Below, piece by piece: positions 1 through 8,395 of a DNA stretch of 64,000 bases (within the stretch, counting starts at the first letter, position 1; every line of letters starts with the position of its first letter). Position numbers and translations under genes: made by a program. Under the pieces are notes generated by a model. The model made no database searches. It saw only the letters and a program-made list of their open reading frames with translations, and was not told the origin of the DNA. Source of the stretch: Pedobacter sp. L105 (GTDB taxonomy: Bacteria; Bacteroidota; Bacteroidia; Sphingobacteriales; Sphingobacteriaceae); the NCBI RefSeq assembly GCF_009765875.1, contig NZ_LMUP01000004.1, forward strand, positions 1,093,080-1,157,079. The letters are read 5' to 3'.

Positions 1-1203
1 TTGCGCCTGCAAAGATACTGGGATCTTGATGTACATACCGAAACCCGGCTGGGCAATAAATCATCCTATGAGGAAGGTTTGCTTTATCATTTCGAGCAGG
101 CAGTAGAATGCCGTACACGCTCATCTTACCCCCTTGGGGTAGAGCTAAGCGGGGGCATGGATTCATCGGCAATTACCGCCATAGCCAACAACCAGCTTAA
201 AAAAAACGGGCAGCATCTCCTTACTTTTTCCAATACACTGGCAGCGGGCATCACTGATCCCGAAATTACAAAATTGGATGAACGAAGCTATATTGATGCC
301 GTACTGGAGTTTAATGACATTAAAGATTTTATCTATATCACTAAAACTGCCTTCGACCATCCCATTGATGAACTTAATTTTGCTTTGGAAGTAAACGATG
401 GATTGGAAAGATGGAACCCGCTATGGCAAATCCCCATTAAAAAGGCAGCAAAGAGTTACAATACCCGTACGCTGTTGTCCGGCTTTCCCGGTGATGAATT
501 GGTCACTTATCGCGGTAAGTATTACTTCCTTGATTTTCTGGATAAAAAGCAATACCTCAACTATTGGCTGGCTAAAAAGAAATACCCGGGATTCAGCAAA
601 CTGGAGCCCTTTATTCCGCACCAGGTAAAATATCAGCTCAGCAAGATCAAACGTTACTTATCTGTTTTTAATGACCGTCATACCCGGAAAGCCTTTGACC
701 AGTTTAATATTCCATCTTACTATAAACAACATCTAAGGGATTGCCTCTGGCTGGATCCGATGCACCAGGAGCAGTTCAAAAGCTACCGTCATTTTCAGCG
801 TTACCGGTTATTAAAGCCACAGGTAAATCAAAGGCTGGAAAGCGAAACCCGATATGGTATCCATTTTAGAACGGAACCCAGGTTTCCAATGGCAGATATC
901 AGACTTGCCCAATTCTATTTATCCATGCCCAATGCCTATAAATATGAGGGTGAATTAAGCCGTACCTTTTACCGTAATACAGTCAGCAAATACCTTCCTC
1001 CCCTGCTGATGCAACGTAATGATAAATATGGAAGCGTTGCACCTTTCCTATCTCAGCAAAAAAAAATAACAGAAGCAGAAATAGCCCGGCTGATGAGCCA
1101 GATACCAAAAACCAGCTTTTTAAAAAATAAATTGGTTCATCGCCCGCCTGTGGAAATATGGCTATGGCTAATCAAAAACCAGGATTGGCTGGAACAATTA
1201 TAG
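1..1203 (+). CDS. Lasso peptide cyclase (asparagine synthetase-like C protein), 3' part
   Basis: This is the synthetase half of an asparagine-synthase B-type protein. The PPi-loop motif SGGMDSS at residues 50-56 of the visible 400 marks the ATP-binding site. In lasso peptide pathways this enzyme adenylates an Asp/Glu side chain of the core and closes the macrolactam on the N-terminus. The frame is open at base 1 and no N-terminal glutaminase-like domain is visible, so the gene is cut by the window edge; the TTG at base 1 is not a real start. The lasso role, rather than primary asparagine synthesis, is inferred from the PqqD-like B1 and transglutaminase-like B2 genes 1.9 kb downstream and from the kinase, sulfotransferase and nucleotidyltransferase nearby. 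The 3' end overlaps the tail of the converging sulfotransferase gene by 6 bp. Confidence 0.85.
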   Translation: MRLQRYWDLDVHTETRLGNKSSYEEGLLYHFEQAVECRTRSSYPLGVELSGGMDSSAITAIANNQLKKNGQHLLTFSNTLAAGITDPEITKLDERSYIDAVLEFNDIKDFIYITKTAFDHPIDELNFALEVNDGLERWNPLWQIPIKKAAKSYNTRTLLSGFPGDELVTYRGKYYFLDFLDKKQYLNYWLAKKKYPGFSKLEPFIPHQVKYQLSKIKRYLSVFNDRHTRKAFDQFNIPSYYKQHLRDCLWLDPMHQEQFKSYRHFQRYRLLKPQVNQRLESETRYGIHFRTEPRFPMADIRLAQFYLSMPNAYKYEGELSRTFYRNTVSKYLPPLLMQRNDKYGSVAPFLSQQKKITEAEIARLMSQIPKTSFLKNKLVHRPPVEIWLWLIKNQDWLEQL

Positions 1204-2046
1204 GTAGTGATATTGGGCCATTACCTCCCCATGATGGTCAATAATTTCTTTAATCTGCCCGGCAGTTAATTCATTTTCCCAGCCTCCGGCAATACCCTTC
1301 CTAAAAAAACTTTTACTTTTTTTATTCTTCTCCATAAAACCATCAGCCTCTTCCTGCTGCTGCAATTTTTCAAATTGTGTTGCCGCAATTGCTTTTTCAA
1401 TCTGCCCGGGAGCCACCGGGATATTCATAAATTCAATAGCATTTGCAAAAATCCGGTAGGTATCTGCCAGCATATCTTCATAGCGGATTACCAATACCGG
1501 AAATGGAAGTATTTGTGTCCAGCTGAGCACATGCCCGCTCCAGCTGAGCATCAATTGCTTAAACTGATTATTCACATTCAGGTTTTTTCTCTGTCTGGCC
1601 AGACAACCCTGATTATCGTTCATCAATGAAATGGCCTCGTCAATCGTACCGTTGTTATGGTTTGCAAAAGAACCTGCAACATCCAAGGGATTACGTATAA
1701 AATATAAAGCACATAATGTTGGCTGCCTGGGCACCACAGGCATTCCCTTGCTATTTACCGTATAGGCATCATGTATTTTTATAAAAAGCTTATTCTTTTC
1801 ATAACAACAAGCCTGGTGCTCAAATACCTCGGGCATCATATTTTTCACTTCGCTATCATAAAGATAAGTTGAATCTGTATCTGTACAATTTTCAAAAATT
1901 CCCCTTGAAGAAAAAATACCATCCGTTTTCATCTCATTGATACGCAGATCACCGTCACCCAGTAAAGCCGTCAAAAAAGCCCTGAACCAGGTATTACCAC
2001 TTTTAGGATAAGAGGCCAGCCAAACAATCTTTTCTGTGTTAATCAT
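1198..2046 (-). CDS. PAPS-dependent sulfotransferase, probable lasso peptide tailoring enzyme
   Basis: Sulfotransferase-fold protein of about 282 residues. The 5'-phosphosulfate-binding loop reads YPKSGNTWFR near the N-terminus (residues 13-22), and the later RNPLDVAGSF segment fits the 3'-phosphate-binding strand-loop with its conserved Arg and Ser. Such enzymes transfer sulfate from PAPS to a hydroxyl or amine. No signal peptide or membrane segment is seen, so it is probably cytosolic. I chose ATG 2046 because the PSB loop then begins at the usual distance from the start; a longer frame opens at 2064. The start overlaps the stop of the upstream kinase gene (8 bp), suggesting translational coupling and a shared substrate. 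Its location inside a lasso cluster makes the peptide a likely acceptor, but this is inference; a lipid or polysaccharide acceptor is possible. Confidence 0.8.
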   Translation of the reverse strand: MINTEKIVWLASYPKSGNTWFRAFLTALLGDGDLRINEMKTDGIFSSRGIFENCTDTDSTYLYDSEVKNMMPEVFEHQACCYEKNKLFIKIHDAYTVNSKGMPVVPRQPTLCALYFIRNPLDVAGSFANHNNGTIDEAISLMNDNQGCLARQRKNLNVNNQFKQLMLSWSGHVLSWTQILPFPVLVIRYEDMLADTYRIFANAIEFMNIPVAPGQIEKAIAATQFEKLQQQEEADGFMEKNKKSKSFFRKGIAGGWENELTAGQIKEIIDHHGEVMAQYHYL

Positions 2047-2950
2047 GGTGCAGCAGGTTAGCATTGATCAAATCGATCACTGCATCAATTGTGTTTCCAT
2101 GAGAAGGCCTGCTAATTTGAAAAACAGGAACTTCGGCCGCCAGTTTAGAGATCATGGCAAAGTGAATATTCCGCTTTTTCATCCCGTTCATTTGCACATA
2201 ACGGTAAGTGTTTTGCTGTAATAATTTAAAACCTGCAAGAGGTCCTAGTTTTTTGATCTCCACGTTATCCGTTCTGTTTTCCGGATCTAAAATATATACC
2301 TGTTTTATTTTTCGCGGAGAGATATCAAATTCATCATGATAAAAACGGGCATATTTAGCCAGTTCGGGTCTGATCTTGTATTTTTCTTCCGCCGTTTCCA
2401 ACCCAATCTTGGCAAAGCTGTCTTCCCATAATTTGATCATGGGATAGGAAGGCAAAGCTACCAGCTCGCCATTATTATCATTTTCCAGTACACATACATC
2501 ATCAGAAAAAACGATACTTCCTTTTTTTTGGAAGGTAGTTACCGTAGTTGATTTCCCGGCACCGGAGCGGCCGCAAAAAAGCACTATCCCATCTTCATGG
2601 CAAATGGCAGAGGCATGCATCGGTATCCTATTACGCTGATGTAAAATAGCTGCGATGGCATTACTTAGCAAAAACAGGCGAATGCTTTTTTCATCTGCTC
2701 CAGGATGTGCTTCTACACAGATCTCCTGGCCATTTGACGCATAATAATCGGCTACTCCGGGAACAGCATGCAGGTACTCATTCTCATTCATAGACACCTT
2801 AACCATTTTCACCAGGTTTTCTCCTTCCAGCTGCCGGGGCACTTTACCCTGATAGATGCTGAGGTCTGCTGATCCAAATGTTACTGGCAGGAGTTCCGGA
2901 AATTCAATGTCCGATTTAATATGTAGACCGAAGCCCCAATAGGAGTACAT
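2039..2950 (-). CDS. HPr kinase-like ATPase, candidate lasso peptide kinase
   Basis: A 303-residue protein with an HprK C-terminal-type P-loop, GRSGAGKSTT, roughly mid-protein, followed by an FSDDVCVL segment fitting the acidic strand of this family. The N-terminal region (FGLHIKSDIEFPEL) resembles the start of HprK-like proteins encoded in lasso peptide clusters, where characterised members (the paeninodin-type kinases) phosphorylate the C-terminal Ser of the precursor. Start ATG 2950 is preferred over 2980 because the FGLxIxS motif sits close to the N-terminus in the family. It is transcribed away from B1/B2, sharing the 177-bp intergenic region 2951-3127, and overlaps the sulfotransferase gene downstream. 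The presumed substrate peptide is outside the window, so the acceptor residue cannot be checked. No sign of the authentic HPr/PTS context is seen. Confidence 0.8.
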   Translation of the reverse strand: MYSYWGFGLHIKSDIEFPELLPVTFGSADLSIYQGKVPRQLEGENLVKMVKVSMNENEYLHAVPGVADYYASNGQEICVEAHPGADEKSIRLFLLSNAIAAILHQRNRIPMHASAICHEDGIVLFCGRSGAGKSTTVTTFQKKGSIVFSDDVCVLENDNNGELVALPSYPMIKLWEDSFAKIGLETAEEKYKIRPELAKYARFYHDEFDISPRKIKQVYILDPENRTDNVEIKKLGPLAGFKLLQQNTYRYVQMNGMKKRNIHFAMISKLAAEVPVFQISRPSHGNTIDAVIDLINANLLHHD

Positions 2951-3127
2951 GATGTGCGTTTTAAATAAATAAAGAGACAAACCTGTTTATTTCTGCTATA
3001 AGTATCTCAAATATTTTATTCTTTACTCAAAGAATTTCATTTATTAATATTTAATACTCTGCGGTATCACTATGATTAATAAATCGCACTTCATGGCTTC
3101 TGCTTAGCCCTCCTGTTATATTTACAT

Positions 3128-3406
3128 ATGCTAAATCTTAATCAAAAAATTGTGAGAACAAGCGACCGGTTTCTGGCCAGTACGCTTGGAAATGAGATCG
3201 TGATGATGGATACGTTAAATGGCAACTATATAGGACTGAATGAAGTAAGCAGTTCGATATGGAATTACCTGGAAATTGAACAAACAATTGAAGAACTAAT
3301 CTTAAAGTTATTATCTGATTTTGAAGTAAACCTTGATGGCTGTGTGCAAGAGACACTCCAATGTCTGGATAAGATGCTAACGCAGGGATTGTTATCCGCA
3401 CAGTAA
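3128..3406 (+). CDS. PqqD-like RRE protein, lasso peptide B1
   Basis: A 92-residue protein with the PqqD/RRE pattern: an N-terminal beta region (DRFLASTLGNEIVMMDTLNG), the characteristic YIGLNEVSSSIWNYLE segment (close to the family pattern ..YyxLNexgaxIWelL), and a C-terminal helical half. In split lasso systems this RiPP recognition element binds the precursor leader and delivers it to the B2 peptidase and the cyclase. It is followed after 1 bp by the B2 gene, which is the normal order for B1-B2 pairs and the strongest contextual argument. The region upstream holds no obvious precursor ORF: the two short ATG frames there encode only about 11 and 16 residues with no lasso leader features. 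Confidence 0.85.
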   Translation: MLNLNQKIVRTSDRFLASTLGNEIVMMDTLNGNYIGLNEVSSSIWNYLEIEQTIEELILKLLSDFEVNLDGCVQETLQCLDKMLTQGLLSAQ

Positions 3407-3407
3407 G

Positions 3408-3866
3408 ATGTTAAGCATTTTTAAAAAACGGGCTGGCAAATTACATACGCTCAAAGAATTACCAATTACAACCCGGCTATTATTTATAGAAGCCCTGTTC
3501 ACCTCTGCCTGGGTAAAAATAAGCCTCATACTTTTTCCCTTTCACAGAATTATGGGCTGGTTGGGTACCAATACAGCAGAATCCAGTCGTAGCCAGCAGG
3601 AAGAAACCCTGCTTTTGCGCAGGGAGATCAAAAGTGCATTGGATCTATGCCGCAAATATGCCCCATGGAGAACCGAATGTTATACAATGTCCCTTACCGG
3701 TAAGCTAATGCTCCGTCGGAGAAGCCTCAGCAGTACCTTATACATCGGCTTTAAAAAAGACGAAACCGGGATTTTTAAAGGCCATGCCTGGCTAAGGGCA
3801 AACGATTTGTATATCTCAGGTTTTAAAGAATCGATAGGATTTACGGTAAACTTTATTTTTAGCTGA
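3408..3866 (+). CDS. Lasso peptide leader peptidase B2 (transglutaminase-like)
   Basis: A 152-residue protein matching the stand-alone B2 family of about 140-160 residues. The catalytic Cys lies in the motif PWRTECYTMS (Cys91), the His in GHAWLRA (His126), and an acidic residue follows at Asp133, giving a plausible Cys-His-Asp triad of the transglutaminase-like fold. B2 removes the leader peptide before macrolactam closure. The gene starts 1 bp after the B1 stop, so the two are almost surely cotranscribed. The hydrophobic stretch at about residues 22-50 is usual in this family and need not be a membrane anchor. The downstream nucleotidyltransferase gene converges from the other strand with a 50-bp gap. 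Confidence 0.85.
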   Translation: MLSIFKKRAGKLHTLKELPITTRLLFIEALFTSAWVKISLILFPFHRIMGWLGTNTAESSRSQQEETLLLRREIKSALDLCRKYAPWRTECYTMSLTGKLMLRRRSLSSTLYIGFKKDETGIFKGHAWLRANDLYISGFKESIGFTVNFIFS

Positions 3867-3916
3867 TCTATTCATCCCCATGAATGAACAGTCAATCGGT
3901 TTGATGATTTAAACAA

Positions 3917-5119
3917 TTATACGAAACACAAAAACTTTAAGCGTCCAGGTCTTATCACCTGACAAAGCAATCTTACAGGCCGCATTAAAACCAATAGCGG
4001 AAGACAGTATACTGGTAGCTTAAATTGATTGATATCTGCATAAGTAGGCAGAAAAATATAAAAACAACAGCGCAGTATAAATTTTATACGGTTCAGGAAA
4101 TTATCCTGCAGCTGCAGCGACCGCTTAATAAATTTAGGTTCATCGATATAGAGCCGCGACAAATGAACAGGATATTCCAGCGGCGTTTTTAAAAGTTGTT
4201 CTGGTAAAACCTCCAGATCCGTTTGAGTGAGATTTATCCCTAAAAATTGCTTCACCAGTTCCATACCTATGCTTAGCTTTTTTTCAAATCCATACTGCTG
4301 TGCACAGGAAAAAATTACAGTAGTATCCAACACAGACCGCTCCTTATGAATCAGACAGGCCATATCGATCAGATATTTAAATTTTATTCCCATATCCTTC
4401 ACAAAATGGTTGGAGACCACAGCCAGGAAATCGTAAGTTGGCGATAGTTTATCAATCGTTAATCCTCCGATCTGATGAGGACTTAAGTGTGGTGAAAAGA
4501 ACCGATAAGACGGGTACTTTCCTGAATAACGGTCCATTAACCGCCAGTGCATTTCAATACTGGCTGTTGCAGGCTGATGGTAGACAATGTCTTTAAAAAA
4601 TCTGCTGTAATAAACCAGATAAGGGCGTGGTACTGCTGTTATCGGATGGTAAGATGCTATTTTAAAATAATCTTCTACCTCCCGGATATCCTCTTTAGCG
4701 ATTAAAAAATCAATGTCGATACTTTCCCGGAGGGCAATATCTGCATAATAAAACTGTGAAAAGATTGCCCCTTTATAGGGGATCAAAGTGATGCCGCGTT
4801 CTTTAAATTCACGGATCAATCCAGCAGCTGATTGTACCTGCTGGAAGTTTTTAAATCTGTTGGCCTGATAACGTTTTTTCAGCAGCTCTTCAAAGCCATG
4901 ATCTACAACAAGCCGATGTGTACTGATCACATAATAGAGAAATGAACGAATACCATGCGCTTTGGCGATCTCATATAAAGTATTCCAGTCGATCTGATGA
5001 TCTGTTATAAAATCTTCTACGTCTGATTTTTGTGCCGATGAAAAATAAAGCCTGGAAAAGAGAACCAATAAGACCTGCTCATTACCATAAATTGTCTTTA
5101 AGTAAGGTGTTTTTAACAT
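3917..5119 (-). CDS. Nucleotidyltransferase family protein in the lasso cluster
   Basis: A 400-residue protein of the uncharacterised nucleotidyltransferase family that includes NTP_transf_5-type proteins. The active-site region is at about residues 105-145: LIPYKGAIFSQFYY followed by RESIDIDFLI, where the Asp-x-Asp pair (IDID) fits the metal-binding carboxylates of the nucleotidyltransferase fold. Members recur in lasso, microcin and capsule loci, usually with unknown acceptors. Here it lies between the B2 gene and a GT2 gene inside the same cluster, so a role in modifying the lasso peptide (nucleotidylation or phosphotransfer) is a reasonable but unproven guess. The C-terminus (residues 350-400) is hydrophobic and basic, which may give membrane association. 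It is transcribed from the 112-bp region shared with the divergent GT2 gene. Confidence 0.7.
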   Translation of the reverse strand: MLKTPYLKTIYGNEQVLLVLFSRLYFSSAQKSDVEDFITDHQIDWNTLYEIAKAHGIRSFLYYVISTHRLVVDHGFEELLKKRYQANRFKNFQQVQSAAGLIREFKERGITLIPYKGAIFSQFYYADIALRESIDIDFLIAKEDIREVEDYFKIASYHPITAVPRPYLVYYSRFFKDIVYHQPATASIEMHWRLMDRYSGKYPSYRFFSPHLSPHQIGGLTIDKLSPTYDFLAVVSNHFVKDMGIKFKYLIDMACLIHKERSVLDTTVIFSCAQQYGFEKKLSIGMELVKQFLGINLTQTDLEVLPEQLLKTPLEYPVHLSRLYIDEPKFIKRSLQLQDNFLNRIKFILRCCFYIFLPTYADINQFKLPVYCLPLLVLMRPVRLLCQVIRPGRLKFLCFV

Positions 5120-5231
5120 GAATATTTGGTTATTCTTTTTTTAGTAAAAAATTTAGCGATCAATTACAGGAGCATCCCAATATACTATATTCGCAGGTAT
5201 TGCCATACCAAATAGATCAAATGCTGCTCTT

Positions 5232-6218
5232 ATGAATGACCACGGTCATCTTACCTTATCTGTTATTGTTCCCACTAAAAACCGGCCGCATCTGCTCCAA
5301 AAAGCATTGGCTTCCGTAGCCCTGCAAAATTTCACCTCCTTTGAACTCTGTGTTGTAGATAACAATACCAATGCGGCGATCAGCGAGCAGGTTAAAGCAA
5401 TGGTAACTACGTTTGAGCAACAGTACCCGCTGATCAGCTGGATTTATATTCATAGTACGCAAAAATTCGCTTCCGGTGCCAGAAACGACGGCATGAATGC
5501 AACAAAAGGGAATTATATTGTTTTTTTAGATGACGATGATGAACTGCTGAATGACAGTTTAATTATTAGAATGAAGGAAATGGCAAATGACCCTTTACTG
5601 GCACTATTATATTGTGCGGGATATTCCAGGATATATCCTTATCCTTTTAAAATGTACCGTTATTACCATTACAATAAACAATTACACAAAACCCAATTGA
5701 TGATGATGTCCTGTTCTTCGATAATGATCAACAGGGATATTTTTAAAGAGAATAATCTTTATTTTGATAATGATCAAAGTCGCATGGATGATTATGACCT
5801 TTGCAGAAATGTAATTGAGCTGGGATTAAAGGTAAAATCCATCCCTCAGCCATTGGTGCTAATTAACCTGCATCCAGAAACCAGAATTTCTTCACACCAT
5901 TTGGTCAGTTATGATTTCAAAGATGTTCTGATTAAAAAGTGGGGCGCCTCTGCTGCCGACATGGTTTACAATTATGCAGAAGGTGTTTATGTCTGGCGGA
6001 AATGTTTTGGAACAAGTAAAATGGCTTATTCAGAAATTATCAAAATCTTAAAAACAGAATTTAACAGGAAGCCCTCTCTATCCTTCAGGTTAAAATACAT
6101 GCTGGTCACTGTTAGCCCTCAGCTCTTTTTGGGGCTTTATCATATCGCTATAATACTCTCCCAATATTACAAGAACAAATTGGTCAGACAGTCTGACCGG
6201 GTATCTGTTAATCAATGA
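5232..6218 (+). CDS. Family 2 glycosyltransferase
   Basis: A 328-residue GT-A fold protein. The N-terminal nucleotide-binding strand reads [17 protein letters not shown] and the metal-binding motif is FLDDDDELL at about residues 96-104, within [20 protein letters not shown], typical of GT2. The C-terminal end has a hydrophobic stretch (about residues 292-312). GT2 enzymes use UDP- or GDP-sugars to glycosylate lipids, sugars or, less often, peptides. It is divergent from the nucleotidyltransferase gene and is the last gene that could belong to the lasso cluster. Its link to the peptide is positional only; it might instead belong to a small cell-surface glycan function. Its stop overlaps the VF530 gene tail by 7 bp. 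Confidence 0.75.
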   Translation: MNDHGHLTLSVIVPTKNRPHLLQKALASVALQNFTSFELCVVDNNTNAAISEQVKAMVTTFEQQYPLISWIYIHSTQKFASGARNDGMNATKGNYIVFLDDDDELLNDSLIIRMKEMANDPLLALLYCAGYSRIYPYPFKMYRYYHYNKQLHKTQLMMMSCSSIMINRDIFKENNLYFDNDQSRMDDYDLCRNVIELGLKVKSIPQPLVLINLHPETRISSHHLVSYDFKDVLIKKWGASAADMVYNYAEGVYVWRKCFGTSKMAYSEIIKILKTEFNRKPSLSFRLKYMLVTVSPQLFLGLYHIAIILSQYYKNKLVRQSDRVSVNQ

Positions 6219-6433
6219 AAGGTATTCACGTATAGTTTCTCTACTTTTTTTCGTGCCCATTCCGTTTTTCTGAGAAAGGTGAGGCTCGATTTTAAACTAG
6301 GATCATTGGTAAAACAGGCAATACGCACATGGGTACCTAATTCCGGCCAGCCATAATGCCAAACCAGCTGTTTAAGAATAAATTCCAGTGTTTTTCCATG
6401 TAAAGGATTATTAACTTGTTGTTCTTCTGCCAT
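6212..6433 (-). CDS. VF530 family (DUF2132) DNA-binding-like small protein
   Basis: About 73 residues. The sequence [17 protein letters not shown] and the later [16 protein letters not shown] segment are the hallmark of the VF530/DUF2132 family, a small conserved helical domain proposed from structure to bind DNA. I chose ATG 6433 rather than 6454 because an AGGAAG purine stretch precedes it at a sensible distance and the family normally begins only a few residues before NNPLHG. It converges with the GT2 gene. Function in the cell is not known; it is probably unrelated to the lasso cluster. Confidence 0.8.
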   Translation of the reverse strand: MAEEQQVNNPLHGKTLEFILKQLVWHYGWPELGTHVRIACFTNDPSLKSSLTFLRKTEWARKKVEKLYVNTFH

Positions 6434-6604
6434 AAGATCTTCCTGTGAATACACAAAGATAAAAAACTTGTCTTATAGAAAGATATATTTTAGAGCTACA
6501 TTGGTCATTGGCAGTAAAACACCCTTGTTTGTTATGTTCCTGAAACAATCTGTTCAGCGGTTAACGGAAACGAGCAGACCAAGGTAATTTTAATAGCGTG
6601 GCTT

Positions 6605-7300
6605 TTAATGGAGCGGAGGTGATATTCTTTTCTCAGGAGGCAACGCCTTAAATTCCTTATAAGAATTCATCAGATAAAATTTAAAATCCTGATCATCCAT
6701 TTCATCAAGTGCTTTTAATTTTGGCCTGTACAATACCATGAAGTAATCCAGCTCTGTGCCTTTAAGCGGCGTGAGGGCTGTTACCGCAGCTTCATTGAAC
6801 CGGGCATCAATTTTACGTTCAGACACCTCCCGTTCCAGCTTACGCTTGAACCTTCGGGCATCCCTGCCTTCTTTACCAAAGATATGTGAAGGGGAAATAG
6901 CTAAAGGTTCATTCTGTGCTATATTGACTATTTTTGCTTTCACGTAAACATCGGAATATTCCGTTCTAGGATCAAAAGCCCCCGATTTAATATTTACTGT
7001 TTTCAACAAGGTATTGTTCAGCTCCATATACCTTTTTACAGGTTTCATGTCTACCAGAAATAAAGTATCAGGCTTATAACCTACCCTGGTGCTGATAATT
7101 ACGTTATTTACCGAAGCACGGATACTAAATTCACCTTTAGCATTGGTCAGCGTTTTTTGTTTGGTCTGCTGATTATATACCTCTACCTGATCCAGTTTGA
7201 CCTGCGTTGTTCTGTCGGATACGGTACCCTCTAATACCTGACCGCTTGCCTGCTGAACAAAAAATAGAATAATGCAAAGTATGAATAGTCTTTGAAACAT
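6605..7300 (-). CDS. Secreted carboxypeptidase-regulatory-like domain protein
   Basis: A 231-residue protein with a signal peptide (hydrophobic LFILCIILFFVQQ, then ASGQ) followed by one carboxypeptidase regulatory-like beta-sandwich (residues about 21-95: VLEGTVSDRTTQVKLDQVEV ... GYKPDTLFLVDM), as found at the N-terminus of TonB-dependent receptors. The remaining half is charged and helical and ends with FMVLYRPKLKAL and a LPPEKRISPP tail. It has no plug or barrel, so it is not a receptor. The same architecture and tail recur in the protein at 11816-12553, so the two are paralogues. Envelope location is likely; function unknown. Confidence 0.65.
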   Translation of the reverse strand: MFQRLFILCIILFFVQQASGQVLEGTVSDRTTQVKLDQVEVYNQQTKQKTLTNAKGEFSIRASVNNVIISTRVGYKPDTLFLVDMKPVKRYMELNNTLLKTVNIKSGAFDPRTEYSDVYVKAKIVNIAQNEPLAISPSHIFGKEGRDARRFKRKLEREVSERKIDARFNEAAVTALTPLKGTELDYFMVLYRPKLKALDEMDDQDFKFYLMNSYKEFKALPPEKRISPPLH

Positions 7301-7452
7301 GTTTAAAGGTAATTATTTTAACCAGTTTAGCTTATTCGTTTTAGTTATTTAATAATTATCACCTAAGCACTTTCTCTGTTATGGAGAAACGGCCCTTTTT
7401 CATGATCGGGAATGAATAACAGGAAATCAACCATAAAGCGCCACTGAAGTGC

Positions 7453-7580
7453 CTGTAAAGCAACATCTCACCAGGGTCTGGGGACGAGTTGGTAAGGGGT
7501 TGGTAAGGATAATCAGCCAAATATCCTTATCAATCCCTTACCAGCCCCTTACCAACCCGTCCCCACAGGTCGTTTTACAG
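7453..7580. repeat. 128-bp imperfect palindrome in the 7301-7726 intergenic gap
   Basis: The 426-bp gap between the genes ending at 7300 and starting at 7727 holds this palindrome. The inner arms are 7480-7509 and 7535-7564, each about 30 bp, matching as inverted repeats with about three mismatches and built from GTTGGTAAGGGG-type units repeated within each arm. Outer arms CTGTAAAGCAAC (7453-7464) and GTCGTTTTACAG (7569-7580) match at 10 of 12 positions. Such a GC-richer foldback flanked by short terminal inverted repeats resembles a small non-autonomous repeat (REP- or MITE-like). No protein-coding content is credible: the frame across it is short and repetitive. I see no clear promoter in the rest of the gap. 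Confidence 0.75.
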
Positions 7581-7726
7581 ACCTTTTCCTATCGTTTCAC
7601 ACGAACTTTGCGCAAAGTCAAGTCCGACTATGGAAAGAGTTGATTACCGCTTAATTGGCCTGTTAATTGTATATTATTACTTAGGTTTGTATATACAGTT
7701 ATGCTTACTCTTTTAGAAAAATTAAT

Positions 7727-8371
7727 ATGAATTTGAATTTAGGTGATTTTGTACGTTTTGTAGACGAAAATATAGAGGGGTATATTACCCGCATTATCGA
7801 TAAAGATATGATTGGTGTAACTGATGCCAACGATTTTGAGATCCCGGTTCTGGCTTCAAAGGTAACCCTTGTACATGGGGAGATCCCTGATGACAATACC
7901 GTTGTTTCTAACAGACAGGCAACAGTTGTTCCTGTAGAAGAATTTAAAAAAGAAGGTGTTTACCTGGGATTAATCACCGACCAGCACAGTACCGCAGTAG
8001 CACATTTTCACCTGGTGAATGAAACATCTTTTCAGTTACTCGCAGCGCTGACAACAGAAAAAAGCGGAAATTACAAAGGAGAATTTGCTGCGGCCATTGC
8101 GCCAAACAGCACAAAAAAGATCTTCTCTGCAAATCTGGGCGACATACAACTCTGGCCAAAGTTTAATATAGAGATCCTATTCTCTACTGCAGCCAACGTA
8201 GAACCACCAGCACCACTAATCTATAAAGAACACATTAAAGGAAAAGATCTTTCTGTGGCGAAGGTAGATATCACCTTACTAAAACAAAAAGGATGGTTAA
8301 TCAGACTGGACGAGCCTGAACCTCTCATAGATGCAGAAAAATTAAAAGAGAGCTTTTTCAAAGCCCGCTAA
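7727..8371 (+). CDS. DUF2027-like protein lacking a Smr domain
   Basis: A 214-residue cytosolic protein. Its first 50 residues (LGDFVRFVDENIEGYITRII ... LASKVTLVH) form an SH3-like start seen in Bacteroidota DUF2027 proteins, and the middle part (HFHLVNETSFQLLAALTTEK ... GDIQLWPKFNIEILFS) resembles the following beta domain. Typical family members continue into a C-terminal Smr (MutS2-related) nuclease domain and are around 350 residues; here the protein stops before it. There is no frameshift trace after the stop, because the MscS gene begins 25 bp later. Role unknown. Assignment is from motif memory, so the family call is moderate. Confidence 0.6.
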   Translation: MNLNLGDFVRFVDENIEGYITRIIDKDMIGVTDANDFEIPVLASKVTLVHGEIPDDNTVVSNRQATVVPVEEFKKEGVYLGLITDQHSTAVAHFHLVNETSFQLLAALTTEKSGNYKGEFAAAIAPNSTKKIFSANLGDIQLWPKFNIEILFSTAANVEPPAPLIYKEHIKGKDLSVAKVDITLLKQKGWLIRLDEPEPLIDAEKLKESFFKAR

Positions 8372-8395
8372 CTTTCTCTTTTATTTTAACCTGGA

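Noticed and set aside
2047..2064. Longer N-terminus for the sulfotransferase
   Set aside because: Would extend a 26-bp overlap with the kinase gene and add residues before the usual start of the PSB loop.
2951..3127. A lasso precursor gene in the gap before B1
   Set aside because: The only short ATG frames encode about 11 and 16 residues and lack the leader Thr and a core with Gly/Ala/Ser/Cys and Asp/Glu at 7-9.
7449..7643. A 64-residue frame over the palindrome
   Set aside because: It spans the inverted repeat and has no recognisable domain; the repeat explains the open frame.
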